Assembly (NCBI GenBank): GCA_900547275.1
Contig: URGA01000064.1
Span: 1 to 11,470 of the forward strand
Source of the DNA: an uncultured Oscillospiraceae bacterium
Lineage (GTDB): Bacteria; Bacillota; Clostridia; Oscillospirales; Acutalibacteraceae
Length of the DNA: 11,470 nt
Direction: 5' to 3'
The notes under the pieces are model-generated. The model was not told where the DNA came from. It did not search any database and was given only the letters and a program-made list of their open reading frames with translations. Numbering within the stretch: position 1 is the stretch's first letter; each line of letters starts with the position of its first letter. The position numbers and the translations under genes are program-made. Shown piece by piece: positions 5,737 through 11,470 of the stretch.

Positions 5737-5979
5737 TATATAGAGCCTTTGATAACGAGGCAGAGCGTTCCGATGCTGATAATAAATTTAACCGTTATAT
5801 GAAAAAAGAAAGAAATGTGTGCTTTGAACCCGGTTGAATTTACAGTAAAGGGCGCTCGTTTTTTGTTTTCTGCCGTTAATATCCCCCTGGGAGGCTTGTT
5901 TTTGATTTTTAGGCGTGATAAAAATGAATGTAGAAAATATTTAAAATGTTCGGGAGGATATTTATGGCTTCCCGATAAT
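5721..5979. repeat. 12-bp inverted repeat bounding the leader region
   Basis: ATTATCGGGAAG (5721-5732) and its perfect reverse complement CTTCCCGATAAT (5968-5979) are 235 nt apart. The left arm includes the second block of promoter copy C; the right arm covers the in-frame TAA behind the ATG at 5964. No target-site duplication or transposase was seen. Confidence 0.5.
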
Positions 5980-5987
5980 GGAGTATT
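5738..5987 (+). other. long leader / intergenic region without a convincing gene
   Basis: About 250 nt between promoter copy C and the next gene. It contains an open stretch of 32 codons (5736-5831, ending at a TGA at 5832) that looks protein-like (DNEAERSDADNKFNRYMKKE) but has no start codon near its beginning and no ribosome binding site. A 70-codon open frame from 5815 also lacks a ribosome binding site. Near its end is GGGAGG (5952-5957) placed 6 nt before an ATG at 5964, followed after four codons by TAA. This may be a decayed gene, a regulatory leader, or both. Confidence 0.4.
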
Positions 5988-6416
5988 TTGGGGGTTTTTT
6001 TTGTGCCCCCCGCCGCAGAAGCGATAATCGTAACCGCCGCGGCTTATACGATTAAAAAACGCGAAGAAAAATCTGAATTAAAAATGCCTCGCACTGAAAT
6101 TGACTGCGAGGTCAAGGCTCCGGAGGATAAGAAACTGAAACTTTCTCGCAAACTCTTCTGGCTTGCAGATCTGCTTTGGGGCGGTATTCTGCTTCTTGCT
6201 TTTGAGCATCTCTGGCACGGCGAAATAGTGCCATGGCCGCCGTTTTTAAGCGCGATGAGCAGTCCTGAGGACAGGTCGGCGATGCTTCGGGAAATGGCCA
6301 CGGTGGGCGTAGCGATGGCAGGAGTTGTAACTGCTGTATGGGGCGTTATCGTTTCCGTTATCCAGGCGAAATTCAACAGAATTAACGCAGAAACAGTGAA
6401 AGACAGCAGAGGTTAA
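5988..6416 (+). CDS. small multi-spanning membrane protein with uncertain start (possibly disrupted)
   Basis: Up to 142 residues from a TTG at 5988; GTG at 6003 and ATG at 6084 are alternatives, none with an ideal ribosome binding site (GGAG at 5980-5983 is only 4 nt from the TTG). Membrane segments are seen at about 1-22, 55-74 and 103-126. The central part (WLADLLWGGILLLAFEHLWHGEIVPWPPFLSAM, residues 58-90) has the character of a conserved loop between helices: EHLWHGE followed by the PWPP turn. I recall similar short proteins next to the downstream gene type in clostridia, function unknown. The best-placed start, ATG 5964 behind GGGAGG, is in the same frame but meets a TAA at codon 5, with a hydrophobic reading (WSILGVFFVPP) continuing after it. 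So the gene may carry a nonsense mutation. The next gene begins 4 nt after the stop. Confidence 0.6.
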   Translation: MGVFFVPPAAEAIIVTAAAYTIKKREEKSELKMPRTEIDCEVKAPEDKKLKLSRKLFWLADLLWGGILLLAFEHLWHGEIVPWPPFLSAMSSPEDRSAMLREMATVGVAMAGVVTAVWGVIVSVIQAKFNRINAETVKDSRG

Positions 6417-6420
6417 TAAT

Positions 6421-6726
6421 ATGTGCTTGTTAATTACGGTGTTTGCCGCAATAATTTCAACAGTGTTTTGGTATTCCCACGCTTCGGGAGAAACGTATAA
6501 AACAGGCGTTCTTTGCTGTATGTTCTGGGGCGCTTCGCTGATGTGGCTGGTTGACGCAGTGTTCGGTTATGCCGAAGAAGGCGCAGTGTTTTTTCTTCAA
6601 AGCAGTGAGGAACTGCTCCACGAGGCAATGCTGGGGCTTTCTGCTGTAGCCCTTGGCCTTACGGTGTGGCTGATAATACTTTTGATTAAAGACCCCAAAG
6701 GCGTATTTAAGAAATTAATGAAATAA
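6421..6726 (+). CDS. small membrane protein, operon partner of the preceding gene
   Basis: Encodes 101 residues with three membrane segments (about 1-18, 28-49 and 70-89). The second holds FWGASLMWLVDAVFGYAEEG, ending in acidic residues, and the third ends in IKDPKGVFKK, a positively charged cytoplasmic end. AGAGG (6407-6411) is a usable ribosome binding site and the previous stop is 4 nt away. Function is unknown. It probably forms a unit with the upstream membrane protein, and both may respond to the ECF-type element at 5707. Confidence 0.7.
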   Translation: MCLLITVFAAIISTVFWYSHASGETYKTGVLCCMFWGASLMWLVDAVFGYAEEGAVFFLQSSEELLHEAMLGLSAVALGLTVWLIILLIKDPKGVFKKLMK

Positions 6727-6740
6727 TCCTATGAAAATGC

Positions 6741-6777
6741 AAAAAACTCTGAAATCGTTTGGTTTCAGAGTTTTTTC
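6741..6777 (+). terminator. intrinsic terminator after the two membrane-protein genes
   Basis: AAAAAACTCTGAAA (6741-6754) pairs perfectly with TTTCAGAGTTTTTT (6763-6776) with an 8-nt loop and a T-tract that is part of the stem. It starts 14 nt after the stop codon. Confidence 0.93.
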
Positions 6778-6923
6778 TTTTTCATTTAATTAAGCAGTTG
6801 TTTTTAATAAAAATATATTTGGAGTATTGATATTTTCTTTGATTGACAAGTGTTCATAAATAGATAAATATCCTGCAAATACCTAACTTCTTTGAAAGAT
6901 TGATACAAAAACATTCTGCTTAA

Positions 6924-6952
6924 TTGCAAAACGTTTGTGTATAATGTATAAT
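6924..6952 (+). promoter_or_regulatory. sigma-A promoter of the symporter / GH2 operon
   Basis: TTGCAA (6924-6929), 17 nt, then a perfect TATAAT (6947-6952). A second TATAAT lies 7 nt upstream (6940-6945) but is too close to the -35 to be used with it. The leader would be about 145 nt. Confidence 0.65.
6929..6936. promoter_or_regulatory. possible LacI-type operator in the promoter spacer
   Basis: AAACGTTT is an 8-bp palindrome with the central CG typical of LacI/GalR-family operators. It sits between -35 and -10, where a bound repressor would block RNA polymerase. It does not fit the CcpA cre spacing well because of one extra A. No regulator gene is in the window. Confidence 0.35.
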
Positions 6953-6987
6953 GTCATTAATAAAAAACGGAGCGAAAATAATATTGT

Positions 6988-7016
6988 TTGACGACGCGGC
7001 TTTCGACAGTTAAAAC
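6988..7016 (+). promoter_or_regulatory. second promoter-like pair before the sugar operon
   Basis: TTGACG (6988-6993), 17 nt, TAAAAC (7011-7016). The -35 is 5/6 and the -10 is 4/6, weaker than the pair at 6924-6952. It would give a leader of about 80 nt. Confidence 0.3.
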
Positions 7017-7102
7017 AGACGCCTGATTGTTGTATAAGTTTGATAAGTTCACATAATAATATTGTATTTGCGAAAATCAAATTGTATTCAGGAGGAGATC
7101 TT

Positions 7103-8455
7103 TTGGACAATTCAAAAGCAGTGCGCCCGTTTGGAATGCGTGACAAGATAGGTTACGCTTTCGGTGACTTTGGGTGCAACATGAGTTTTGCGTTCATCAA
7201 CAGCTATCTTATGGTGTTCTATGTAACTTGTATGAAGATAGACGCCGGCCATTTTGCAATTATAATTCTCTTGGCAAAAATTTTTGACGCTATAAACGAC
7301 CCGATTATCGGCGGTCTCTGCGACGCTACAAAACCCGGTAAAGACGGAAAGTTCAAACCGTGGATAAAGTGGGCTAGTTTTCCCCTGCTTATTTCAAGCA
7401 TCGTGATGTTTATTTATGCTCCCAACGCTCCTTACGGCGTTAAGGTTGCAATGTGTCTCGGCCTTTATTGTATCTGGAGTATTTCTTATACCAGTGTTAA
7501 CGTTCCTTACGGTTCAATGCAGTCGGTTATTACAACTAATCCGTCGGAGCGTGCGGCTCTTTCTACTTGGAGAAGTATCGGCGCTCTGTTGGCCCAGATG
7601 CCTATTATGATCGTTCTTCCCATGCTGGTTTACGATAAGAATGATAACCCGAGAGGCGAACTTTTCATTCTGTTTGTTGCTGTAATGGGCGTTATCGGAT
7701 TTATTTCCTTTATACTGGTGCGCAAATTGACTGTTGAGCGCGTTGAGCCTGCAGCGGGAAATTCACAGAAGTTCAATTACATTTCAACGCTTGTTTCATT
7801 TTTCAAAAACCGCCATATGCTGGGTGTAACTATTTCAACGGTATCTTACCTTGCTCTCATGATGACCGTTACCAGTTCGCTCCAGTATGTGTTTATGTGC
7901 TACTTCAAAAACACAAAGCTTATTTCACTGGCAACGATACTTGCAGGTCTTCCGGTTGTATTGGGTATCGTTCTTGTTAAACCGGCGTCTAAAAAGTTCT
8001 CAAAGAAACAGCTTTGCACATATCCATTTGCAATTTCCGCTGTTGCTTCGGGTATCGCAACGTTTGTGCGCTTTGAAAATCCGTATATTTGGATTGCGCT
8101 TATTTCTATTGCTATGTTCGGCGCCAGCTTTTACATGGTTCTTATGTGGGCGCTTGTTGCAGATTGTATTGACTTCCAGGAACGCCAGACAGGCAGACGA
8201 GAGGAAGGCTCGATTTACGCAACATATTCTCTTTTCCGCAAGATTGCTCAGGGAGTAGGTGCGTCGCTGGTATCTCTTGCAATTAAGATGACAGGTTATA
8301 ATCAGTACGCTGACGCTCTCAGCCAGTCCGCTGGCGTGCCTGAAAAGATATATTTTGTAACAGGATTGCTGCCGTTTATCGGCTCAATAATCTGCCTTGT
8401 AAGCATGCACTTCCTGTATACGCTTGAAGATAAACCTCAGGAGGAATCAAATTGA
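7103..8455 (+). CDS. GPH-family glycoside/pentoside/hexuronide:cation symporter (MFS)
   Basis: Encodes 450 residues from a TTG at 7103, chosen because AGGAGG (7090-7095) lies 7 nt upstream and the product then begins MDNSKAVRPFGMRDKIGYAF, the usual short N-terminus of this family. About twelve membrane segments are visible. The second helix region has FDAINDPIIGGLCD (61-74), whose Asp62 and Asp66 match the cation-site aspartates of MelB-like symporters, followed by the GKFKPWIKW loop (82-90). The conserved NVPYGSM and a cytoplasmic TGRREEGSIYATYSLFRK in the C-terminal half also fit. It should import a glycoside or oligosaccharide with Na+ or H+. The next gene overlaps by 4 nt and encodes a cytoplasmic GH2 glycosidase, so the substrate is probably a beta-linked galactoside, glucuronide or similar compound. 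Confidence 0.93.
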   Translation: MDNSKAVRPFGMRDKIGYAFGDFGCNMSFAFINSYLMVFYVTCMKIDAGHFAIIILLAKIFDAINDPIIGGLCDATKPGKDGKFKPWIKWASFPLLISSIVMFIYAPNAPYGVKVAMCLGLYCIWSISYTSVNVPYGSMQSVITTNPSERAALSTWRSIGALLAQMPIMIVLPMLVYDKNDNPRGELFILFVAVMGVIGFISFILVRKLTVERVEPAAGNSQKFNYISTLVSFFKNRHMLGVTISTVSYLALMMTVTSSLQYVFMCYFKNTKLISLATILAGLPVVLGIVLVKPASKKFSKKQLCTYPFAISAVASGIATFVRFENPYIWIALISIAMFGASFYMVLMWALVADCIDFQERQTGRREEGSIYATYSLFRKIAQGVGASLVSLAIKMTGYNQYADALSQSAGVPEKIYFVTGLLPFIGSIICLVSMHFLYTLEDKPQEESN

Positions 8456-10698
8456 GAAAAATAACGAATATCAATGAAAATTGGCTTTTTTCTAAGGAAG
8501 CGAAGCACCTGCCGTCATCGCTTCCCGGCGACTGGCAGAATGTAGATTTGCCCCATACATGGAACGGAGAGGACGGCCAGGACGGCGGCAACGACTATTA
8601 CAGAGGAAAGTGCTTTTACGCAAAATCGCTCAGTTCATCGCTTTTCAGCGAAGGAGAAGTTCACTATCTTGAATTCTGCGGTGTAAATTCAACGGCAGAA
8701 GTATTTTGGAACGGTGAAAAACTCTGTGAGCACAACGGAGGTTATTCCACTTTCCGCGTAAAACTTCCCGCTGTGAAGGAAGAAAATCTTCTTGTTGTTA
8801 CTGCGGACAACAGTCCCAACGAGACAGTATATCCCCAGGTTGCCGACTTTACGTTTTACGGCGGAATTTACCGCAATGTAAATATTATTTCTGTTGAGAA
8901 AAACCACTTTGACCTGGACTATTACGGTGCTCCGGGTATCATGGTTACCCCTACCGTTAAAGGCGCTGACGCTGATATTGATGTTCAGGCTTTCGTCACC
9001 GCAGATACAAACTGCGATATTACGTTTGTTATCACCGCTGACGACGAAATAATTGCTCAGTCTGCAACAGATTCTAAATATGCAAAGGCGCAGATGAAAA
9101 TTGAAAACGTTCATCTTTGGAACGGAATCAAGGACCCGTATCTCTATAAAATCAAGGCTACGCTTTACACAGACGGCAAGGCTGTTGACGAGATATCTTC
9201 AACATTCGGCTGCCGCAGTTTCAGCATTGACCCCGATAAGGGATTTTTCCTTAACGGAAAGCCGTATCCGCTGAGAGGCGTTTCCCGCCACCAGGACAGA
9301 CCTAAAATAGGTAACGCTCTTACTCTCGAACATCATAGGGAAGATATGGATCTTATCTGCGAAATGGGGGCAAACACCATCCGTCTTGCCCATTATCAGC
9401 ACGCCCAGGAGTTTTACGATCTTTGCGACAGCCGCGGAATGGTTGTCTGGGCAGAAATTCCGTATATTTCACGCCACATGCCAAACGGCTATGACAATAC
9501 CGTTTCTCAGATGACGGAACTTATCTGTCAGAACTACAATCATCCCAGTATTGTTGTCTGGGGTCTGTCAAACGAGATAACAATGAACGGCGCTGCGGAT
9601 GCAAGCCTGCTTGAAAATCACCGCAAACTGAACGACCTCGTTCATCAGCTGGATAAAACAAGAAAAACAACTATCGCCGTGCTTTCAATGTGCTCTCCGG
9701 ACGAGGAGTACACAAAGATACCCGATGTTCTTTCGTATAACCATTATTTCGGCTGGTACGGCGGTAATACCGCAATGAACGGTCCGTGGTTTGATGATTT
9801 CCACAAAAAGTTCCCGAACCGCTGTGTAGGTCTCAGCGAATACGGATGCGAGGCGCTTAATTGGCACACCTCAAATCCCGAACAGGGTGACTATACTGAA
9901 GAATACCAGGCTTATTATCATGAAGAACTGATAAAACAGATAATGGACCGCCCGTATATCTGGGCTACCCATGTGTGGAATATGTTTGATTTTGCTGCTG
10001 ACGCACGAAGCGAAGGCGGAGAAAACGGAATGAATCACAAAGGTCTGGTTACCTTTGACAGAAAATATAAGAAAGATTCGTTTTATGCGTATAAGGCTTG
10101 GCTGTCTGAAGAGCCGTTTGTCCATATTTGCTCAAAGCGTTATGTTGACAGAGTTGAAGACGTTACAAAGGTTACCGTTTACACTAATCAGCCTTCCGTT
10201 GAACTGTTTGCAAACGGTGAAAGCGTAGGAGTTCAGGAAAAAGGGAAGTATCCGTTTTTCTATTTTGAGGTTAAAAATTCAGGGGAAACAAAGCTTGTTG
10301 CCAAGGCAGGGGATTGCACAGACGAAAGCGTTATTCGCAAGGTAGATGAATTTAATCAGGATTATGTAATGAAAGAAGAGGGCGCTGTTATCAACTGGTT
10401 TGAAATCAGCACTCCGCCGGGATATTATTCCGTAAACGATACAATCGGCGATGTTATCTCTACTTTCAAGGGTAAACTTTTTGCGCTTAAGATGCTCAAG
10501 ATGATAAAGAAGACGCTGGGCGGTTCAGGCTCCGGCGGAATGAGCATGGCAGGCTTTAAGTTTGACAAGTCTATGATGGAAATTGCCAAAGGATTTACTA
10601 TCAAGAGAGCGTTTATGATGCTTGGCGGCAAATTCACCAAAGAACAAATTCTCGAGGTGAATGCAGCGCTGAATAAAATTAAGAAAAAAGATAAATAA
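8452..10698 (+). CDS. glycoside hydrolase family 2 beta-glycosidase (beta-galactosidase / beta-glucuronidase type)
   Basis: Encodes 748 residues from a TTG at 8452 with AGGAGG at 8439-8444; its TTGA overlaps the symporter stop. No signal peptide, so it acts in the cytoplasm. Domains in order: sugar-binding jelly roll (about 8-165, with NVDLPHTWN and NGGYSTFRV), Ig-like sandwich (about 170-262), TIM barrel (about 265-555) and a C-terminal Ig-like domain (about 570-640). The barrel has the GH2 signature ANTIRLAHYQ (307-316), the acid/base Glu375 in WGLSNEI and the likely nucleophile Glu463 in LSEYG. It should hydrolyse a terminal beta-linked sugar from the imported glycoside. The exact sugar cannot be set by eye. 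Residues about 644-748 form an extra tail with YYSVNDTIGDVIS, a Gly/Ser linker (690-696), Met-rich helices and a Lys-rich end; this is not part of the minimal GH2 fold. Confidence 0.92.
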   Translation: MRKITNINENWLFSKEAKHLPSSLPGDWQNVDLPHTWNGEDGQDGGNDYYRGKCFYAKSLSSSLFSEGEVHYLEFCGVNSTAEVFWNGEKLCEHNGGYSTFRVKLPAVKEENLLVVTADNSPNETVYPQVADFTFYGGIYRNVNIISVEKNHFDLDYYGAPGIMVTPTVKGADADIDVQAFVTADTNCDITFVITADDEIIAQSATDSKYAKAQMKIENVHLWNGIKDPYLYKIKATLYTDGKAVDEISSTFGCRSFSIDPDKGFFLNGKPYPLRGVSRHQDRPKIGNALTLEHHREDMDLICEMGANTIRLAHYQHAQEFYDLCDSRGMVVWAEIPYISRHMPNGYDNTVSQMTELICQNYNHPSIVVWGLSNEITMNGAADASLLENHRKLNDLVHQLDKTRKTTIAVLSMCSPDEEYTKIPDVLSYNHYFGWYGGNTAMNGPWFDDFHKKFPNRCVGLSEYGCEALNWHTSNPEQGDYTEEYQAYYHEELIKQIMDRPYIWATHVWNMFDFAADARSEGGENGMNHKGLVTFDRKYKKDSFYAYKAWLSEEPFVHICSKRYVDRVEDVTKVTVYTNQPSVELFANGESVGVQEKGKYPFFYFEVKNSGETKLVAKAGDCTDESVIRKVDEFNQDYVMKEEGAVINWFEISTPPGYYSVNDTIGDVISTFKGKLFALKMLKMIKKTLGGSGSGGMSMAGFKFDKSMMEIAKGFTIKRAFMMLGGKFTKEQILEVNAALNKIKKKDK

Positions 10699-10706
10699 TT
10701 AAGAAC

Positions 10707-10742
10707 AGCGGCTGAAGAAATCTTCGGCCGCTTAATTTTTTG
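10707..10742 (+). terminator. intrinsic terminator of the sugar operon
   Basis: AGCGGCTGAAG (10707-10717) pairs with CTTCGGCCGCT (10722-10732) with one G-U pair and a 4-nt loop, followed by TAATTTTTT. It begins 8 nt after the GH2 stop codon. Confidence 0.93.
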
Positions 10743-10769
10743 AAAATAATTTTGAAAAAATGAACGGAT

Positions 10770-10798
10770 TTGCCTCTTTCATTCGTATTGGGTATAGA
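10770..10798 (+). promoter_or_regulatory. possible promoter of the Cys-rich protein gene
   Basis: TTGCCT (10770-10775), 17 nt, TATAGA (10793-10798), each 4/6. A small hairpin AAGGAT/ATCCTT (10798-10803 and 10809-10814) follows, just ahead of the ribosome binding site. The spacing is right but the match is modest. Confidence 0.35.
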
Positions 10799-10834
10799 AG
10801 GATGAAAAATCCTTACGAAACGGAGGTAATAACT

Positions 10835-11395
10835 ATGAAAAAATTATTCGCAATCATTTTGTTAGTGGTGCTTGTTGCGGCGTTTTCAATTACGGCATAC
10901 GCAGGCACAAACGCAAGAAGAGGACAAAGTGAAGAAAAAGTTCTGACTTCGTGCGTACAGACTTCTGCTGTAAGTCAGAAAACCACTTGTCCGAATTACG
11001 CTGACGGCAACTGCACAAATCCTGCCTGCCCCAATGACGGTGTGCCGGCGAGAGACGGCAGCGGTTACAAGGGCGGCCGCGGGGAAACAACAACTTCAGC
11101 GGACAACAATAACGTAGAGACAACCACTGCTCAGAACAACGATGAAGAAACTACCGTTTCCGAGAAGCAGACCACCGTTCAGAACGGCAACCGCAACGGA
11201 AATTGCCCGAACAGATTAAATGGAGAATGCACAAATCCGGATTGTCCCAATGACGGAGTACCAGCCAGAGACGGCAGCGGCTATAAAGGTGGCCAAGACG
11301 GTCAGGGAAACGGCGCAAACGGTAAAGGAAACGCAAATTCAAACTGCACTAACGCAGGCACAGGCGCCTGCAAAGGCGGCAGAAACGCGGCGTAA
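10835..11395 (+). CDS. secreted Cys-rich repeat protein, function unknown
   Basis: Encodes 186 residues. The ATG at 10835 has GGAGG (10822-10826) 8 nt upstream and begins a clear signal peptide (MKKLFAIILLVVLVAAFSIT, probable cleavage after AYA at 23); an in-frame ATG at 10760 has neither and is rejected. The mature protein has two near-identical 30-residue units (52-81 and 124-153; 25 of 30 identical) with Cys spaced C-x7-C-x4-C and the shared tail CPNDGVPARDGSGYKGG. They are joined by a Thr/Glu/Asn/Gln-rich linker with ETTT-like motifs (about 84-117). A reduced third piece (CTNAGTGACKGG, 171-182) ends the protein in a Gly/Asn-rich tail. The even Cys spacing suggests small disulfide- or metal-stabilised units on a flexible stalk. 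There is no LPxTG or membrane anchor, so it is probably released or bound non-covalently. No named family is recognised. Confidence 0.8.
   Translation: MKKLFAIILLVVLVAAFSITAYAGTNARRGQSEEKVLTSCVQTSAVSQKTTCPNYADGNCTNPACPNDGVPARDGSGYKGGRGETTTSADNNNVETTTAQNNDEETTVSEKQTTVQNGNRNGNCPNRLNGECTNPDCPNDGVPARDGSGYKGGQDGQGNGANGKGNANSNCTNAGTGACKGGRNAA
10988..11077 (+). repeat. coding direct repeat, unit 1 of the Cys-rich protein
   Basis: A 90-bp in-frame unit encoding 30 residues from CPNYADGNC to GYKGG. Its partner is at 11204-11293. The protein copies are 25/30 identical; the DNA differs mostly at third positions, so the duplication is not recent or selection has kept the protein. Confidence 0.85.
11204..11293 (+). 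repeat. coding direct repeat, unit 2 of the Cys-rich protein
   Basis: The second 90-bp unit, from CPNRLNGEC to GYKGG, 216 bp downstream of unit 1 in phase. The last 17 residues (CPNDGVPARDGSGYKGG) are identical in both units, while the variable positions are clustered between the first and second Cys. Confidence 0.85.
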
Positions 11396-11470
11396 TTACA
11401 AAAAAGCAAGGCGTATTTGAACAAGACCGTGAAAAACGGACAATAGAAAAAAAGCACCTCCTATGGTAGA
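11396..11470. other. 3' flank, possible terminator cut by the window edge
   Basis: No gene. The last bases run AAAAAAAGCACCTCC and then stop. An A-run followed by a GC-rich arm is how the other terminators here begin, so the matching right arm may lie just outside the window. This cannot be confirmed from the sequence given. Confidence 0.3.

Larger units (their letters stand above)
6778..7102. other. AT-rich regulatory region upstream of the sugar operon
   Basis: About 325 nt without a gene. It contains a strong promoter (6924-6952) with an 8-bp palindrome in its spacer and a second promoter-like pair (6988-7016). A perfect TTGACA occurs at 6843-6848 but without a good -10. AATAATATTGT is repeated directly near 6978 and 7053. 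No hairpin or small RNA was convincing. Confidence 0.5.

Noticed and set aside
5736..5834. Protein-like 32-codon open stretch in the leader
   Set aside because: No start codon at its beginning and no ribosome binding site; it could be a remnant, but too short to call a pseudogene.
5815..6027. 70-codon open frame on the plus strand before the membrane-protein pair
   Set aside because: No ribosome binding site, overlaps the next gene, composition unlike a folded protein in its second half (ends in a run of Pro and basic residues), and it reads through a T8 tract.
6924..6941. CcpA cre site at the sugar operon promoter
   Set aside because: The A-run before CG is one base too long for the cre pattern and the right half does not fit.
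7040..7102. N-terminal extension of the symporter
   Set aside because: The extension has no ribosome binding site and does not resemble GPH N-termini; TTG 7103 follows AGGAGG.
6777..7102. Riboswitch in the sugar operon leader
   Set aside because: No stable hairpin series or recognised aptamer motif seen; the region is simply AT-rich.
10988..11293. CRISPR array or tandem DNA repeat
   Set aside because: Only two 90-bp units, in phase with a protein-coding frame and diverged at third positions.

Overview
The window looks like chromosomal DNA from a low-to-mid GC Firmicute of the Clostridia, probably a gut Oscillospiraceae/Ruminococcaceae-like anaerobe. This is inferred from protein style: a BceB-type ABC permease, an EFR1-type flavodoxin/ferredoxin fusion, a sigma factor paired with a DUF4367-type membrane protein, a GPH symporter with a GH2 glycosidase, strong AGGAGG ribosome binding sites, TTG starts and classical U-tract terminators. 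No rRNA, tRNA, transposase, phage gene or CRISPR array was seen.

Layout. (i) 1-1194, plus strand: the end of an FtsX/BceB-type permease, then a small lipoprotein and a 76-residue membrane protein in a tight operon. (ii) 1286-2041, plus: a flavodoxin-like plus 2[4Fe-4S] protein with its own promoter and terminator. (iii) 2145-3734, plus: two unrecognised membrane proteins in an operon, ending at a bidirectional terminator. (iv) 3843-5530, minus: a secreted small protein, a DUF4367-type putative anti-sigma factor and an ECF-like sigma factor. (v) 5707-6726, plus, divergent from the sigma gene: a long leader and two small multi-spanning membrane proteins; the first has a damaged or unusual start. 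(vi) 7103-10698, plus: a GPH-family glycoside symporter overlapping a GH2 beta-glycosidase, an import-and-hydrolyse operon. (vii) 10835-11395, plus: a secreted Cys-rich repeat protein.

The most interesting signal is in regions iv-v. The same bipartite element, TGTCACA-N14-GGAAGT followed by WAA, occurs three times with identical spacing: before the sigma gene itself, before the secreted-protein gene, and on the opposite strand facing the two membrane-protein genes. It looks like the autoregulated promoter of the local ECF sigma factor and would define a small cell-envelope regulon: sigma, anti-sigma, secreted protein and membrane proteins. A sigma-A-like promoter further upstream would supply basal sigma expression.
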